Shown here: in pieces, positions 29,856 through 39,197 of the stretch | Layout of the letters: each line of letters begins with the position of its first letter | Position numbering within the stretch: the first letter of the stretch is position 1 | Source: Anaerotruncus sp. | Lineage (GTDB): Bacteria; Bacillota; Clostridia; Oscillospirales; Acutalibacteraceae | NCBI GenBank assembly: GCA_022009795.1 | Contig: CP091724.1 | Location: 1,401,501 to 1,465,500 of the forward strand | Direction of reading: 5' to 3' | DNA: 64,000 nt | Notes under the pieces: model-generated | What the model saw: only the letters and a program-made list of their open reading frames with translations | What the model was told of the DNA's origin: nothing | Database searches by the model: none | Program-made: the position numbers and the translations under genes

Positions 29856-30337
29856 AACCTGAGCCTTAATGGCCTCTAATTTATGCTTAACGCTGAAATC
29901 ATATTCCTTATCGCCGATATCGATAACAAAGCCGCCAATAAGCTTTTTCATCCTTAACGATTTCAACATTTGCCTTTTTCCGCGCCGGTTTCCTTGCAAA
30001 CGAATTTTTTTATGCCCGCAAGTTGCTTATCATCAGGGGCATTAACACAGAAAACCTTTGCCGAGGCAACATTATTTTTTTATTTATTTCAGAAACGTAT
30101 CTTTCGATGATTTCTTCAAGATCATCGATTTTTGCCCTGCTTTGCAAGCTGCAGAATAAAATCCTTAACAGAGGGCACAAAAAGCTCCTCCGCCACCTTT
30201 GCTTTATCCTCGGCGGGCACATTCGGATCATCAAGAACGGTTCTTAATTCACTGCTTGCCTTTATCAATTTAAGCGCATCCTCAAGGCCGGACACACCGA
30301 TATTGGCGGAAAACAGCGAATCAAGATAATTTTTCAA
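29852..30337 (-). CDS. atpH: ATP synthase delta subunit
   Basis: About 160 aa peripheral-stalk (OSCP-type) subunit. Start: TTG at 30337 (MKNYLDSLFSANIGVSG) overlapping the atpF stop as TTGA. Then SSELRTVLDDPNVPAEDKAKV, KIDDLEEIIERYVSEI, NNVASAKVFCVNAPDDKQL and the signature EKLIGGFVIDIGDKEYDFSV. Breaks near 30135, 30075 (T7), 29970 and 29955. The end is uncertain: the last delta codons run in frame into atpA without a stop. The given end assumes an ATGA overlap hidden by a single-base error. Confidence 0.82.
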
Positions 30338-30846
30338 TATTCTGAATCATTATTTTTTTCATCACTGCTTTCATTTAAAAAAATTTGTTATAGAGCTCGC
30401 TGTCTGTTTCGGCGCTGACATTTTTTTGCCGATAACCTTTTCAGCGGTTTCCATAGCCAAAGCGGCAATTTGTTCGTTGACTGCGCTTCTTGCTTTTTCG
30501 CATTCAAAGTCGGAAGCCTTTTTGGCCTCTGCCTTAATTTTATCTGCGTCTGCCTGAGCGCGGTCTATAATCTTATTATATTCTGCCTTAGCGTTCGTTC
30601 TGGCTTCATTGATGATTTGCTTTTTTTCTCATCATCAACGCCGCCGAGTTCGTTTTGATATTGAGCCTTCATCTCATCGGCCTGCTTTTTGCGCTGCCTC
30701 GGCATCGCTGAACTGCTGATCGATAAGAGCTTTCCTTTTATCAAGAGTTTTCTTTATGGGCTTGAAAAAGGGAAAACCTTCATAAGGACAAAGAACACAA
30801 TCAGGTTAATAACCGTCCAAAGCAGATTTAAATCAAACTTTAACAT
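30334..30846 (-). CDS. atpF: ATP synthase b subunit
   Basis: About 170 aa. MLKFDLNLLWTVINLIVFF is the membrane anchor, followed by a long Lys/Glu/Ala coiled coil (TLDKRKALIDQQFSDAEAA, KIIDRAQADADKIKAEAKK) that dimerises in the stator. ATG 30846 follows AAAGGA. At least four indels: near 30764 (T6), 30687, 30627 (T7), 30424 (T7) and 30383 (T7). With the last repaired, the tail FLNESSDEKNNDSEY ends in TGA overlapping the atpH TTG. Confidence 0.85.
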
Positions 30847-30896
30847 TTAAAAATATATCCTTTCGTAAAGAATATCGGGTGCTGAAATTCAGCCGA

Positions 30897-31125
30897 TTAT
30901 TTAACCATGAAGATAATAAGGATGGCACCGATAAGGCCGTAAATAGCGGTTGCCTCTGAAAGAGCGGCACCGAGAATAAGGGTTGTTTGAATTTTTACTT
31001 GCCATTTCGGGCTGACGAGCCTGAGCTTCAACGGCTTTACCTGTTGCGATACCGATACCAACGCCTGCGCCGAGACCGCAAATAAGAGCAATACCTGCGC
31101 CGATTGCAATAATTGAACCTGTCAT
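30897..31125 (-). CDS. atpE: ATP synthase c subunit (ion-translocating ring)
   Basis: 75 aa hairpin of two helices joined by the ARQPE loop. Helix 2 carries the ion carboxylate in LSEATAIYGL. Against Na+-type c-subunits (Q32, E65, S66, T67, Y70 of Ilyobacter), Q32 is Ile here (GAGVGIGIATG) and S66 is Ala, while Thr and Tyr remain; this favours H+. One indel in TTTTT at 30995-30999 joins EMASK to IQTTLILGAALSE. SD AAGGAGAAATTATT before ATG 31125. Confidence 0.93.
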
Positions 31126-31176
31126 AATAATTTCTCCTTAAACATAAACAAATTAAATGATTTAAATTTTATTTTT

Positions 31177-31968
31177 TTAAGCCGCGTTTGAAGCCTCAAG
31201 CGCTTGCTTTTTTGCTTTTTTATCAGCTTTTTTCATTTTCTTTTTTTGCTTTCTGGCCTTTGTTTCCTCTTCGGTTTCAACAGCCTCCTGCAAATAGAGG
31301 GCGCTCAGGAACACGAAGATATACGCTTGAAGCAAGCCGTCGAAAATATCGAAATAAAGGCTGAGCACAACGGGAACGAAAAGCGGCACAACAGCTTTGA
31401 TAAGCTCCATAATTGTGAAAGCGCCGATAACATTACCGAAAAGACGCATTGAAAGGGAAAGCGGCTTAGTGATTATCTCCAGCATATTGATCGGGGTTAC
31501 AATCCATACCGGCTTGGTGAAGTTTTTAAACCTGCCAAGAACGCCTTTGTCTTTAAACGCGTTAAACTCAACGAGCACAATAGTCATCACTGCCATTGCA
31601 ACATCCACCTGCATGCTTTTGGTGGGCGGCTTCATACCGAAAAGACCGATGATGTTTGATGCGCCGATAAAGAGGGCAACGCTCATTAAATAAGGAATAT
31701 ATTTTTCCACCTTGGGGCCCATAATTTCCTTAAAGAAGCTTTCTGCCTTTTCATAGCACAGTTCAAGCAACGCCTGCCTTTTGCTGATTTTGCCCTGCAC
31801 TTTTAAATTGCGGGTAAGCAGAATAGCAATAACAGTCATCACAGCCATAATGATCCAGGACACAACCGTGCATTCATCAATCGTGACTTCGATACCGAAA
31901 ATCTTAAATCCGAGATCCTTCCAAGTTGCGATTTCGAGCTGCTTGGTTAATTCCTCCTGCAAATCCAT
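31177..31968 (-). CDS. atpB: ATP synthase a subunit
   Basis: 263 aa, uninterrupted, six hydrophobic helices. KPLSLSMRLFGNVIGAF holds the essential Arg facing the c-ring. The last 30 residues are a Lys-rich tail (TKARKQKKKMKKADKKAKKQ) beyond the usual end of the family. A perfect SD, AGGAGGTGA, lies 25 nt before the ATG, too far for it; no in-frame start codon lies closer, so either the start region has an error or a short leader peptide precedes the gene. First gene of the operon; no atpI is seen. Confidence 0.93.
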   Translation of the reverse strand: MDLQEELTKQLEIATWKDLGFKIFGIEVTIDECTVVSWIIMAVMTVIAILLTRNLKVQGKISKRQALLELCYEKAESFFKEIMGPKVEKYIPYLMSVALFIGASNIIGLFGMKPPTKSMQVDVAMAVMTIVLVEFNAFKDKGVLGRFKNFTKPVWIVTPINMLEIITKPLSLSMRLFGNVIGAFTIMELIKAVVPLFVPVVLSLYFDIFDGLLQAYIFVFLSALYLQEAVETEEETKARKQKKKMKKADKKAKKQALEASNAA

Positions 31969-32084
31969 TGTGATGGGAGCAAACGTACAATCACCTCCTG
32001 TTTTTATAGCGCCGAGGCAAAGGCCTGCGGTGCCTGCTTGGCAGCCTTATTATATATAATATAGGCGCGCCTTACGCTATTTGG

Positions 32085-32113
32085 ATTATACACCAACGAT
32101 TTATAAAATTCAA
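32085..32113 (-). promoter_or_regulatory. Promoter of the ATP synthase operon
   Basis: Minus-strand TTGAAT (32108-32113), 17 nt, TATAAT (32085-32090). Start near 32078 gives a leader of about 110 nt to atpB. Confidence 0.8.
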
Positions 32114-32311
32114 TTTTTTTGCCGATTATTTTTGCATTATCGGCAAATTGCATAATTTGTATTATTCGGCAGAGTTCATTTTTTTATTTATTTGAGCGCA
32201 GAACGCACGGTGATTTTTTTACCGAAACGCACATTGTGTAAAAATATGATTTTTTTCGCGCAACGGCGGCATTTTTTTATGCACCTGCACCGAAATGTGA
32301 AAAATTTAAGG

Positions 32312-32340
32312 TTTACAACTTTAAGAAGTTAGTTTATAAT
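32312..32340 (+). promoter_or_regulatory. Promoter of proS
   Basis: TTTACA (32312-32317), 17 nt, TATAAT (32335-32340). The spacer contains AACTT-TAAG-AAGTT, a 5-bp inverted repeat. The leader is only about 40 nt with AAGGAG before the ATG, so there is no room for a T-box. Confidence 0.8.
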
Positions 32341-32385
32341 AGTAATCTGATAAATATAAATATATATTTAAGGAGAATTTTTTTA

Positions 32386-33831
32386 ATGGCAAAAGAACAA
32401 AAAGAAAATGGTGGACGATATTACCTCCATGGACGAGGATTTTGCGAAATGGTACACCGATATTTGCCGCAAAGCGGAGCTTATCGAATACACAAGCGTT
32501 AAGGGCTGCATGGTTATCAGGCCATACGGCTATGCCATTTGGGGAAAATATACAAAAAAATACTTGACGGAATGTTTAAAGAAACCGGGCATGAAAATGT
32601 GTGCATGCCGATGTTTATTCCCGAAAGTCTGCTGCAAAAGGAAAAAGACCATGTTGAAGGCTTTGCGCCCGAATGCGCATGGGTTACCATGGGCGGAAAC
32701 GAGGAGCTTGAAGAAAGGCTTTGCGTTCGCCCCACTTCCGAAACCCTGTTTTGCGAACACTTTAAGCAAATAGTTCACTCTTACAGAGATTTGCCGAAAT
32801 TATATAATCAATGGGTTTCCGTTGTTCGCTGGGAAAAAACCACTCGCCCGTTTTTGCGCTCAAGAGAATTTTTATGGCAAGAGGGACACACGCTGCACGA
32901 AACAGCAGACGAGGCCATTGAAGAAACAGAAAAAATGCTTAATGTTTACACCGAATTTTGCCAAAAATATTTGGCAATGCCGGTTGTGCAGGGCATGAAA
33001 ACAGAAAGCGACAAATTTGCAGGCGCCGAGCGCACATATTGCATTGAAGCTCTTATGCATGACGGCAAGGCTTTGCAGGCAGGCACCTCGCACTATTTCG
33101 GCGACGGCTTTGCAAAAGCATTCGGAATTCAATTTGCAGACAAAAATAATCAGCTTAAATATCCGCACCAAACATCTTGGGGCGTTACAACAAGGCTTAT
33201 AGGCGCAATAATCATGACTCACGGCGATGATAACGGCTTGGTGCTTCCGCCGGCTGTTGCTCCCATTCAGGTTATGGTTATTCCGATTGCAATGCACAAA
33301 GAGGGCGTGCTTGAAAAGGCAAACGAGGTTTGCGACAGACTCAAAAAGATTTGCCGCGCAAAAATAGATGCTTCCGAAAATTCACCCGGATGGAAATTTG
33401 CCGAATACGAAATGAAGGGCGTTCCGATCAGAGTTGAAATCGGCCCTAAAGATATTGAAAACAACCAATGCGTTATCGTAACGCGCCACAACAGAGAAAA
33501 AACTTTCGTTTCGCTCGATGAGCTGGAAACGGTGATTCTGCAAAAGCTGCAAGAAGTGCGCGACGGCTTATACGAAGCTGCACTTGAAAACAGAGAGCGC
33601 CGCACATACGCCTGCAAAACGCTTGACGAAATCACCGAAGCGCTTGAAAAGAACGGCGACGGCTTTATCAAGGCAATGTGGTGCGGCAGCGAGGAATGCG
33701 AAAGCAAGGTTAAGGAGCTTACGGGAGTTGGCTCGCGCTGCATTCCGCTTGAGCAGGAGCATGTTGCAGACACCTGCATCTGCTGCGGCGAGCCCGCAAA
33801 GCACATGCTTTATTGGGGCAAGGCTTATTGA
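32386..33831 (+). CDS. proS: Prolyl-tRNA synthetase, archaeal/eukaryotic type
   Basis: About 481 aa class II synthetase charging tRNA-Pro. Motif 2 and 3 landmarks: VSVVRWEKTTRPFLRSREF, CVRPTSETLF, YPHQTSWGVTTRLIGAIIM; the C-terminal extension ends in HMLYWGKAY with the terminal Tyr and carries Cys pairs (MWCGSEECESKV, DTCICCGEP) as in the short ProRS type without the bacterial editing insert. ATG 32386 is 9 nt after AAGGAG. Frameshifts near 32405 (AAAA) and near 32552 (A7). The two parts otherwise join smoothly at YGYAIWGKIYKKILDGMF. Confidence 0.95.
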
Positions 33832-33936
33832 TAACCCTTACTTGCCGCATGCAAAACCGGGCGGCAGGCATTTTAACGCACTTATTATCGGCAAGAAATG
33901 CCGAAATATATAAAACTACAGAAAGATGGGATTTAA

Positions 33937-34953
33937 ATGGCAGTTTTGGTTACAGGCGGTGCGGGATACATCGGCAGCCACACCTGCGTTGAGCTTATGA
34001 ACGCGGGAATTGATGTGGTTATCGTTGACAATTTTTACAACTGTAAAAAATCCAGCATAGACAGAATTAAGGCTCTCGTGGGCAGAGATTTCCCCTATTA
34101 CGAATGCGATATCCGCGACCGCGAAGGGCTTGACGAAATCTTTAAAAAAGAAAAAATCGATTCGGTTATTCACTTTGCCGGCCTGAAGGCGGTGGGCGAA
34201 AGCGTTCAAAAGCCGCTTGAATATTTTGACAACAACATTACAGGCACGCTTGTGCTGCTTGATGTTATGAGAAAAAACGGCTGCAAAAAAATCGTTTTCT
34301 CCTCCTCGGCAACGGTTTACGGAACGAAAAATATTTCTCCTCTCACCGAAGACATGGAGATCGGCGGTGTAACAAACCCTTATGGCAGAACAAAATATAT
34401 GATTGAATGCATTTTGCAGGATTTATATGTTTCCGACAATGATTGGTCTATTTGCCTGCTTCGCTATTTCAACCCCATCGGCGCGCACAAGAGCGGCCGC
34501 ATAGGCGAGGCTCCAAACGGAATCCCGAACAACCTTATGCCCTATATCACCCAGGTGGCAATCGGCAAAAGAGATCATTTAAGCGTTTTCGGCAACGATT
34601 ACGACACTCCGGACGGCACCTGCGTGCGCGATTACATTCATGTTGTTGACCTCGCGCTCGGCCATGTTAAAGCGGTTCAAAAGGTTGAAGGCGAAAAAGG
34701 AATTTTCATCTACAATCTCGGCACGGGCAAGGGCTACAGCGTGCTTGATGTTGTGAACGCATTCAAAAAAGCCTCCGGCGTTGATATCAAATACGAAATC
34801 GTGGGCAGGCGCGCAGGCGACCTTGCCACCTGCTATTCCGACCCGAGCAAGGCTTATAAAGAGCTTGGCTGGAAAGCGGAAAGAGATATTGAGGAAATGT
34901 GTGAGGACAGCTGGCGCTGGCAAAAGCAAAATCCGAACGGATATCCGGACTGA
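33937..34953 (+). CDS. galE: UDP-glucose 4-epimerase
   Basis: 338 aa, uninterrupted short-chain dehydrogenase/reductase. NAD-binding VTGGAGYIGSHTCVELM, catalytic Ser in VFSSSATVYG and the YxxxK pair in NPYGRTKYMIE, plus DGTCVRDYIHVVDLALGH. Interconverts UDP-glucose and UDP-galactose; a likely donor source for the polysaccharide genes elsewhere in the window. Downstream of proS by 105 bp; followed by a strong terminator. Confidence 0.97.
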   Translation: MAVLVTGGAGYIGSHTCVELMNAGIDVVIVDNFYNCKKSSIDRIKALVGRDFPYYECDIRDREGLDEIFKKEKIDSVIHFAGLKAVGESVQKPLEYFDNNITGTLVLLDVMRKNGCKKIVFSSSATVYGTKNISPLTEDMEIGGVTNPYGRTKYMIECILQDLYVSDNDWSICLLRYFNPIGAHKSGRIGEAPNGIPNNLMPYITQVAIGKRDHLSVFGNDYDTPDGTCVRDYIHVVDLALGHVKAVQKVEGEKGIFIYNLGTGKGYSVLDVVNAFKKASGVDIKYEIVGRRAGDLATCYSDPSKAYKELGWKAERDIEEMCEDSWRWQKQNPNGYPD

Positions 34954-34982
34954 TAAGCGCATAAAAACTTAATATAATAAAC

Positions 34983-35026
34983 AAAAAAACACCCGCTCGG
35001 CGCAAAAACCGAGCGGGTGTTTTTTT
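34983..35026. terminator. Bidirectional terminator after galE
   Basis: 12-bp perfect stem ACACCCGCTCGG / CCGAGCGGGTGT, loop of 8, A7 before and T7 after. Serves galE (+) and the convergent ECF operon (-). A second perfect 9-bp hairpin (ACGGCGGCG / CGCCGCCGT) lies at 35041-35065. Confidence 0.92.
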
Positions 35027-35201
35027 GCGGCAAAATGAATACGGCGGCGTATAACACGCCGCCGTACCCATATGTGTTTTTTTATCAACGAAGGCTTATT
35101 ATGAAAAACAAGCTCTCATTAGTGAATTGTGATTGCGTCGGCGGAAAGCCGCCTAAAAACCGAACAAGTTTTTTGCCCGCCGATTTCCCGCATAGCTTTG
35201 T

Positions 35202-35594
35202 TTAAACGCACTGAAATCGTTTTTCGTTAAGCTGCTTGCTCTTAAAAAATGCCGGCACTTCAATTGAGCTTTTCGATTGAGTCAATGCGTTGCTTTTAAA
35301 CTTGAAAAGGTAATAAATTCCGATATCAAGCCCAAACATAACAAGAGCGATTATTCCCGCCGGCAAAGCTTTTTTTGCGCATCAATTCATAATCCTCGCC
35401 GAGCGGCTTTGATTTAAGCACGCACGAAGCGATTATTGCCGTGATTCCGAGCGGCGGCAAAATTCCCGCCGATGCAACCCCGATTATGCCGCACACAAAT
35501 GCGCTGCGCGCCGCCTTTTCATATTGAGAAAGCTGCTTTTTTGGGCTTCTTTTTTTCGCCGGATTTTTTTAATTTTGCGCGATGCTTTGCTCAT
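35202..35594 (-). CDS. Small membrane protein of unknown function (ECF operon tail)
   Basis: About 131 aa after two repairs (A7-type runs near 35538 and 35372). Very basic N-terminus (MSKASRKIKKIRRKKEAQKK), then two hydrophobic stretches: AFVCGIIGVASAGILPPLGI and AGIIALVMFGLDIGIYYLF, and a polar tail ending ...LNEKRFQCV. ATG 35594 follows GGGAGG and lies inside the end of the S-component gene (26-nt overlap), so it is co-translated with it. Not recognised; it may be an accessory of the transporter. The end at 35202 depends on the repairs. Confidence 0.55.
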
Positions 35595-36293
35595 TTTGCG
35601 ATTCCTCCCAAATGCCGTACTTCACAATTATGCGATTTATTTTTATGAACGCCTCGCCGAAAGTAAACAAAAAAACAGTGCGGTTGCGCCGCCGAACACG
35701 GCGGAAAAAGGAGCGCCTGCCGCATAAATCGCAAGCACGCCCGAAAGAGTGTAATCCGTGAGCATGGTGAGCACGGAGCTTGCATCCACAACAACGCCGT
35801 AAAGCGCAAAGGCAAGCACAAAGCCGATTGCGGCAAGGAACCATCTATTAGGCTTAACCCTTTTAAATATAACCCCGGCGGCGAAGCCAACCAATCCGAG
35901 TGCCACCATTTGAAACGGAGTCCACACCCCTTGACCGAAAATAAAATTTGAGACAAACGCCGAAAGTGTGCCGATTATATAGCCCCTTTGCGGGCCGAGG
36001 CAAACTGCCGAGGCTATAACAACGGCGGCAATCGGCTTAAACTGCGGCACGAAATAAAACACAGCCCTTGAAGCAACGGCAAGCGCCGACAGCACCGCCA
36101 CCAGCGAAACCTCGCGCGCGGAGGGCTTTGAATTTTCATAGCTTATAAAAAACGGTAAAAGCGAAAGCACAATAACAATAACGCACACAAGATAAAACGA
36201 TGTACCCGCTTTAAAAAACAGCTGCCACAAAATTATAAAGGCAAGCGCCGCCGCGGTGAAAAGCAAATAAATCAGATTTGCGCCTTTTTTCAT
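35569..36293 (-). CDS. ECF transporter substrate-binding S component
   Basis: About 241 aa, six hydrophobic helices. Family features: SLVAVLSALAVASRAVFYFV, FKPIAAVVIASAVCLGPQRG and QMVALGLVGFAAGVIF. One frameshift near 35676 (A6) turns the end into LFLFTFGEAFIKINRIIVKY, giving a basic C-terminus that runs to 35569. It overlaps the ATPase gene upstream and the small basic membrane protein downstream. The ligand is unknown; cobO nearby points to a corrinoid (CbrT-like role). Confidence 0.8.
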
Positions 36294-37768
36294 TCTTCAG
36301 CCTCCGCATCATCCACACTTATTATTCTGCCGCCCGTCATCGCCGAAAGAGCGGTGGTGTAAATATCAAGCGCGGCGAAAAAATCGCGGCGCGGGGCAGA
36401 GGCGGCGATTTTTCCGTCAAACAAAAACGAGGCAAAATCCGCATATCTGCCGGCAAATTCGATATCGTGAGTAACAAGCACAATTGTTTTTCCCGCGCTG
36501 CAAAGCGATTTTAGAATATCCGCAAGCTCCGCCTTAAAAGCGGCGTCCACGCTTTTGGTGGGTTCATCAAGCAGCAAAATATCCGCGCCCGTTTGCACGG
36601 CCTTTGCAATTGCAAGGCGCTGAGCCTCGCCGCCCGACAAATCAAACGGATTTGCTTTTGCAAGCTCGGCAAGACCGAATTTACGGCGCAGTGCCTCATC
36701 GGAAATTTCACTTTCAACGGTATCCTGCAAAAACATTGCCTGCACATTTTGCGGCATATAAACCGCCCTGCCCTGCATTTTGATTTTGCCGCCGTAGGGC
36801 TTTAAAATTTTGCAAAGGCATTTGAGCAGAGTTGTTTTTCCCGAGCCGTTTGCGCCTACAACGGCGTTTATGCAGCCTTTTTCGGCGGTGTAATCCAAGC
36901 CGAAAAGCACATCCTCGGCACCCTTTTTATATGCAAATGCCAAGCCGCGCGCGCTCAGTGCATGCGCCGCCTGTGGGGCGGGCAAAGCGGGCTTTTTCCG
37001 CCACGGATTTAAGCATTTCTTTTGCCGCGGAAAAAAATCAAGCGGGCGGGTTTTAAGAATTTGAGTGTATGCAGGCAGCATTTGCACCATCGGATCGCCG
37101 GCGGCGGGTAAATATTTTGCAAGCTCGGCGGGAGTGCCGAAAAATTCCGCCCTGCCCTGCTTTAAATAAAGCACGGAATCGGCGTTTGCCAAAAGATCGG
37201 GGCGATGATCCGCCACAAGAATCGTTATTCCCCGTTCCGCTTTAAGGCGCAACACGGCAGAATAAAAAAATTGCGCGCCGCCACGGGATCGAGCTGCGAG
37301 CATGGTTCATCAAGCAAAAGCACATCGGGTGAAGCCGTCATGGCGCAGGCAAGTGCAAGCATTTGCTTTGTGCCGCCCGAAAGCTCAGCCGTTTTGCAAT
37401 TTATATATTTATTAAGGTGTAAAATAGCTTGCCGTTTCGGCAATTTTAAGCGCGATTTCGGCGCGCGAAAGCGAGGTGCTTTGCAAGCCGAACGCCAATT
37501 CGCCGTAAACCGTGTCCGTTATAATATTACTTTCCGCATCCTGGCCGACAAAGCCTATTTTGCCGCGAGCGAAAATTTCGCCCGTTTTTTTGCCGTGCGG
37601 GGCAATTTCGCTTTTAAGCAGGCAAAGCAGCGTGGATTTTCCGCTGCCGCTGCTGCCGCAAACAAGGCAAAGCCTGCCGGATTCCACAAAAAGCGAAACA
37701 TCCGAAAGCGCCGCATTTGAAGCAAGCGGATAAGAAAAGCTTAAATTTTTGATTTCAATATCAGCCAT
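36290..37768 (-). CDS. ECF transporter ATPase, two ABC domains in one chain
   Basis: About 493 aa with tandem nucleotide-binding domains. Domain 1: Walker A CGSSGSGKSTLLCLL, Q-loop VGQDAESNIIT, signature AELSGGTKQMLALACAM, Walker B DVLLLDEPCSQLDP. Domain 2: Walker A VGANGSGKTTLLKCLC, PQNVQAMFLQDTVESE, FDLSGGEAQRLAIAKAV, DILLLDEPTKSVDA. The two domains take the roles of EcfA1 and EcfA2. Frameshifts near 37425 and near 37270-37290. Overlaps the EcfT gene by 28 nt and the S gene by 4 nt. Confidence 0.9.
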
Positions 37769-38598
37769 TTGGCATCCTCCAAAGCATCAATCAAAAACGG
37801 CAACAGGCACACCGCGGCAAACACGGCGGCGGCAAGCGGGCTCGGATTTTTTATTTCGATATGATTTTGATACGAAAATTCAAATGCGCCGAGGCAACGC
37901 GCGGCGATTTCAAACACAAAGGCGGCGGCAAAGCAGAAAATCAAGGCCGCATCCCCCACTCTGAATTTAAAGCGTGAAAAGCCGCGGCGGTTTCCCCTGC
38001 CGAAGCCGCGAGCGCGCATTGAATCCGCCGTTTTCATGCTGCGCTCAAGGCTGATCGAAACAAGGGCGGAAAAGCGCGAAACGGCGTTTTTTAAGCCTTT
38101 AACTTCATTGCCCAACCCCTGCTGAGCCTCTTTAATTTGATTTGCCGTTTTAATCATAAGCGGCACAAAGCGCATTGCCATTGAAAAAGTGAGCACCAAA
38201 TTAGGCGCAAGGCCGCCGAAAAGCGCCGCGAATTTCTCGCTTGTGACAACCTGATTATAAGCCGCAAACCACATAACGAGCGCACCGAGCATAATACCCG
38301 TGCACGCGCCGTAAACAAGCGGTTCAAAATTCATTTGAAGCCCGAAAACGGAAAACAGCCGCGTTTCTCCGTAGCGGCAAAAAAGCATATTGAACACTGC
38401 CACAAGCACGCCGAGCGGCACGGTGAATTTTAGTGTGCCGAGCGCGGCGGATTTGCCGCAGGCTTTTAATTCATAAAGAAACGCCGCGGCAAAGGAAATT
38501 ATGCCGAACACGGGATTTATATAAACAGGCGTGAGCACAATCACAAAAGCAAAAAAGAGGAAGCAGACAGCGGGATGAAATTTAGCAAATCTATCCAT
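37741..38598 (-). CDS. ecfT: ECF transporter transmembrane component (EcfT/CbiQ)
   Basis: 285 aa, uninterrupted. Five or six hydrophobic helices and the EcfT coupling helices with the A-R-G motif in TADSMRARGFGRGNRRGF (Ala-Arg-Gly that contacts the ATPase). LTFSMAMRFVPLMIKTANQI is also family-typical. First gene of the transporter set; SD CGGAGGAACG. The 113 bp upstream hold two small hairpins but no cobalamin riboswitch. Confidence 0.92.
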   Translation of the reverse strand: MDRFAKFHPAVCFLFFAFVIVLTPVYINPVFGIISFAAAFLYELKACGKSAALGTLKFTVPLGVLVAVFNMLFCRYGETRLFSVFGLQMNFEPLVYGACTGIMLGALVMWFAAYNQVVTSEKFAALFGGLAPNLVLTFSMAMRFVPLMIKTANQIKEAQQGLGNEVKGLKNAVSRFSALVSISLERSMKTADSMRARGFGRGNRRGFSRFKFRVGDAALIFCFAAAFVFEIAARCLGAFEFSYQNHIEIKNPSPLAAAVFAAVCLLPFLIDALEDAKWLILKSKI

Positions 38599-38711
38599 AT
38601 CGTTCCTCCGTATTACCGTGTTTAATTCGGTATATTTTAAGTGGCTTTTCCGAAGCCGTGTTATGCTTTATTCTTAAAGCTCTGATTTTGCGGCAAAATT
38701 GAAAAAGTGCG

Positions 38712-39197
38712 CTAAAATTCTATTCCCCGCCTTGCCGAAGCTCCGTTATCAAACGGGTGGCGGATTTTTTTAAATTCCGTTATATAATCCGCCTTTTCAA
38801 AAAGCGGCGCAATCTCCGTGTGGCCCGTTATCACATATTCCTTATCGGGCGAAAACGAAAGCGATTTGATATAATCAAAATCAAAAAGCGAAACCGCGTC
38901 CAAAAATTCATCAAGCACAATCACATCATAATCGGATGAAAGCGCATCGGCAAGCATTTTTTGAGCAAACGCGGCATATTCAGCCTTTTCCTCATCACTC
39001 ATTTTTAAACAAAAAAACGGCAGCTTTTGCGGCGTGGGGTAAAACTCGACATCGCACCTTGCAAGCCTTTCGCTTGATGAATTGTCCTTTAAAAAGGCAT
39101 AAACGCAGGCGGATTTTCCCGCACCGCAGGCACGAAGCGCCTGGCCGATTGCGGCGGTGGTTTTTCCCTTGCCGAAGCCGTAATAAATCTGAATCAT
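38712..39197 (-). CDS. cobO: Corrinoid adenosyltransferase (CobO/BtuR type)
   Basis: 161 aa, uninterrupted. P-loop YYGFGKGKTTAAIGQALR binds ATP; VIVLDEFLDAVSLFDFD and YVITGHTEIAPLFEKADYIT are the conserved later blocks (usual ...TGR.AP..L...ADLVTE). Adds the 5'-deoxyadenosyl group to cob(I)alamin or cobinamide. ATG overlaps the stop of the MreB-like gene. Slightly shorter than most CobO, ending with the HPFDNGASARRGIEF block (usual ...F..G..AR.GIE.). Confidence 0.92.
   Translation of the reverse strand: MIQIYYGFGKGKTTAAIGQALRACGAGKSACVYAFLKDNSSSERLARCDVEFYPTPQKLPFFCLKMSDEEKAEYAAFAQKMLADALSSDYDVIVLDEFLDAVSLFDFDYIKSLSFSPDKEYVITGHTEIAPLFEKADYITEFKKIRHPFDNGASARRGIEF

Larger units (their letters stand above)
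31969..32385. other. Divergent intergenic region between atpB and proS
   Basis: 417 bp, AT-rich, no gene. It holds the atp promoter (minus) and proS promoter (plus), a 14-bp palindrome TATTATATATAATA at 32048-32061 in the atp leader, and between 32114 and 32311 only poly-A/T-rich sequence in which I see no structure. Confidence 0.7.

Noticed and set aside
32341..32385. T-box leader before proS
   Set aside because: The leader is about 40 nt; a T-box needs some 200 nt with a specifier loop and terminator.
38599..38711. Possible cobalamin riboswitch before the ECF genes
   Set aside because: Only 113 bp, with no B12-box-like conserved sequence; two small hairpins do not make the fold.
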